A stretch of DNA of 64,000 nt from Oculatella sp. LEGE 06141. GTDB taxonomy: Bacteria; Cyanobacteriota; Cyanobacteriia; Elainellales; Elainellaceae. Below the pieces are notes generated by a model. It saw nothing but the letters and a program-made list of their open reading frames with translations, was not told the origin of the DNA and searched no databases. Both the position numbers and the translations under genes were made by a program. Shown in pieces: positions 63,718 to 64,000 of the stretch (the first letter of the stretch is position 1; each line of letters starts with the position of its first letter). The DNA lies in NCBI RefSeq assembly GCF_015207605.1, contig NZ_JADEWO010000006.1:1-64000 (forward strand). Reading direction: 5' to 3'.

Positions 63718-64000
63718 ATGCAGCCAATCGACATCCTTGTGTTATCGAATGGGCCAGGCGAACTCACCACCTGGGTAAGACCAGTTGTACAAGAACTACG
63801 GCAAACCTTGGGGCACGATCGCTCGCAGGTTCGTATTTCGGTAGTGCTTTCTCCCTGTCCCAACGCTAGCGGGCGAGAAGTAAGCCTTGCCCAGCAGATG
63901 CCTGAGGTCGATCGCGTTCAGGGGGCAGATCGCTTTTTTCCGTTTTTGCTCTGGGGAAAGACAGCGGAATCCTGGGAGTGGCGCGATCGCGGCGTTATCA
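63718..64000 (+). CDS. lipid-A-disaccharide-synthase-like protein, 5' part (window edge)
   Basis: About 94 codons visible. ILVLSNGPGELTTWVRPVVQEL is the nucleotide-sugar-binding start of LpxB-related cyanobacterial proteins, with LSNGPGE and the following VLSPCPNASGREV block. RBS ATAGGAG ten bases before the ATG. The rest lies outside the window. LpxB joins two acylated glucosamines; whether this member does so or is a paralogue of unknown substrate is open. Confidence 0.8.
   Translation, partial: MQPIDILVLSNGPGELTTWVRPVVQELRQTLGHDRSQVRISVVLSPCPNASGREVSLAQQMPEVDRVQGADRFFPFLLWGKTAESWEWRDRGVI

Overview
The window is chromosomal DNA from a phycobilisome-containing cyanobacterium. The evidence is psaC (photosystem I), apcD (allophycocyanin alpha-B), chlH (Mg-chelatase H subunit), a thylakoid-lumen-type cyclophilin, several cyanobacteria-restricted unknown families and dense HIP1-type GCGATCGC/CGATCG palindromes. 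Two-component proteins with DICT domains and a lipid-A pathway (lpxD, lpxB-like) fit a filamentous or Leptolyngbya-like lineage, but genus cannot be fixed from sequence alone. There are no rRNA genes, no CRISPR array and no tRNA that I could recognise.

Layout. 1-3.1 kb: an accessory edge with the 3' end of an IS66-type transposase, a small ribbon-helix-helix-like ORF and a large single-chain restriction-modification enzyme. 3.2-5.6 kb: glmS and psaC. 6.1-10.2 kb: a GntR/UTRA regulator followed by three proteins that together make a split glutamate-synthase-like enzyme (amidotransferase, GXGXG and FMN/Fe-S domains), closed by a strong terminator. 10.5-18.3 kb: housekeeping genes (RDD protein, nfi, panB, ugd, uxs-type decarboxylase, lepA). 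18.4-31 kb: a GAF histidine kinase, a PrcA-like subtilase, a BolA/monothiol-glutaredoxin pair, an OmpR-type regulator, an orphan ABC ATPase and several secreted or membrane cyanobacterial unknowns. 31.4-36.7 kb: a B12-binding-type radical SAM protein, a DICT/degenerate HD-GYP protein, a pentapeptide-repeat protein, a 35-residue membrane peptide, a possible small RNA behind a CRP-like site, and a Uma2 protein. 36.9-43.3 kb: apcD, an rlmD-type methyltransferase, lpxD and a DICT histidine kinase without the phospho-acceptor His. 43.8-49.3 kb: a nitrogen-type cluster. 49.6-64 kb: mutY, STAS, thiL, cyclophilin, efp, accB, a GH3 hydrolase, chlH, a GT39-type glycosyltransferase and the start of an lpxB-like gene.

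The most interesting theme is nitrogen metabolism split over two loci. One is GntR plus the three-subunit glutamate-synthase-like enzyme (6.1-10.2 kb). The other (43.8-49.3 kb) holds a creatininase-family amidohydrolase, a GlnT-type glutamine synthetase, an ABC permease and a divergent ABC ATPase plus D-2-hydroxyacid dehydrogenase. The second locus has a perfect NtcA-type GTAN8TAC site with a -10 element about 21 bp downstream. No periplasmic binding protein is encoded here. Together the parts look like uptake and breakdown of an unknown organic nitrogen compound through a gamma-glutamyl-amide or N-substituted glutamate route. That pathway is inference; the individual families are well supported.
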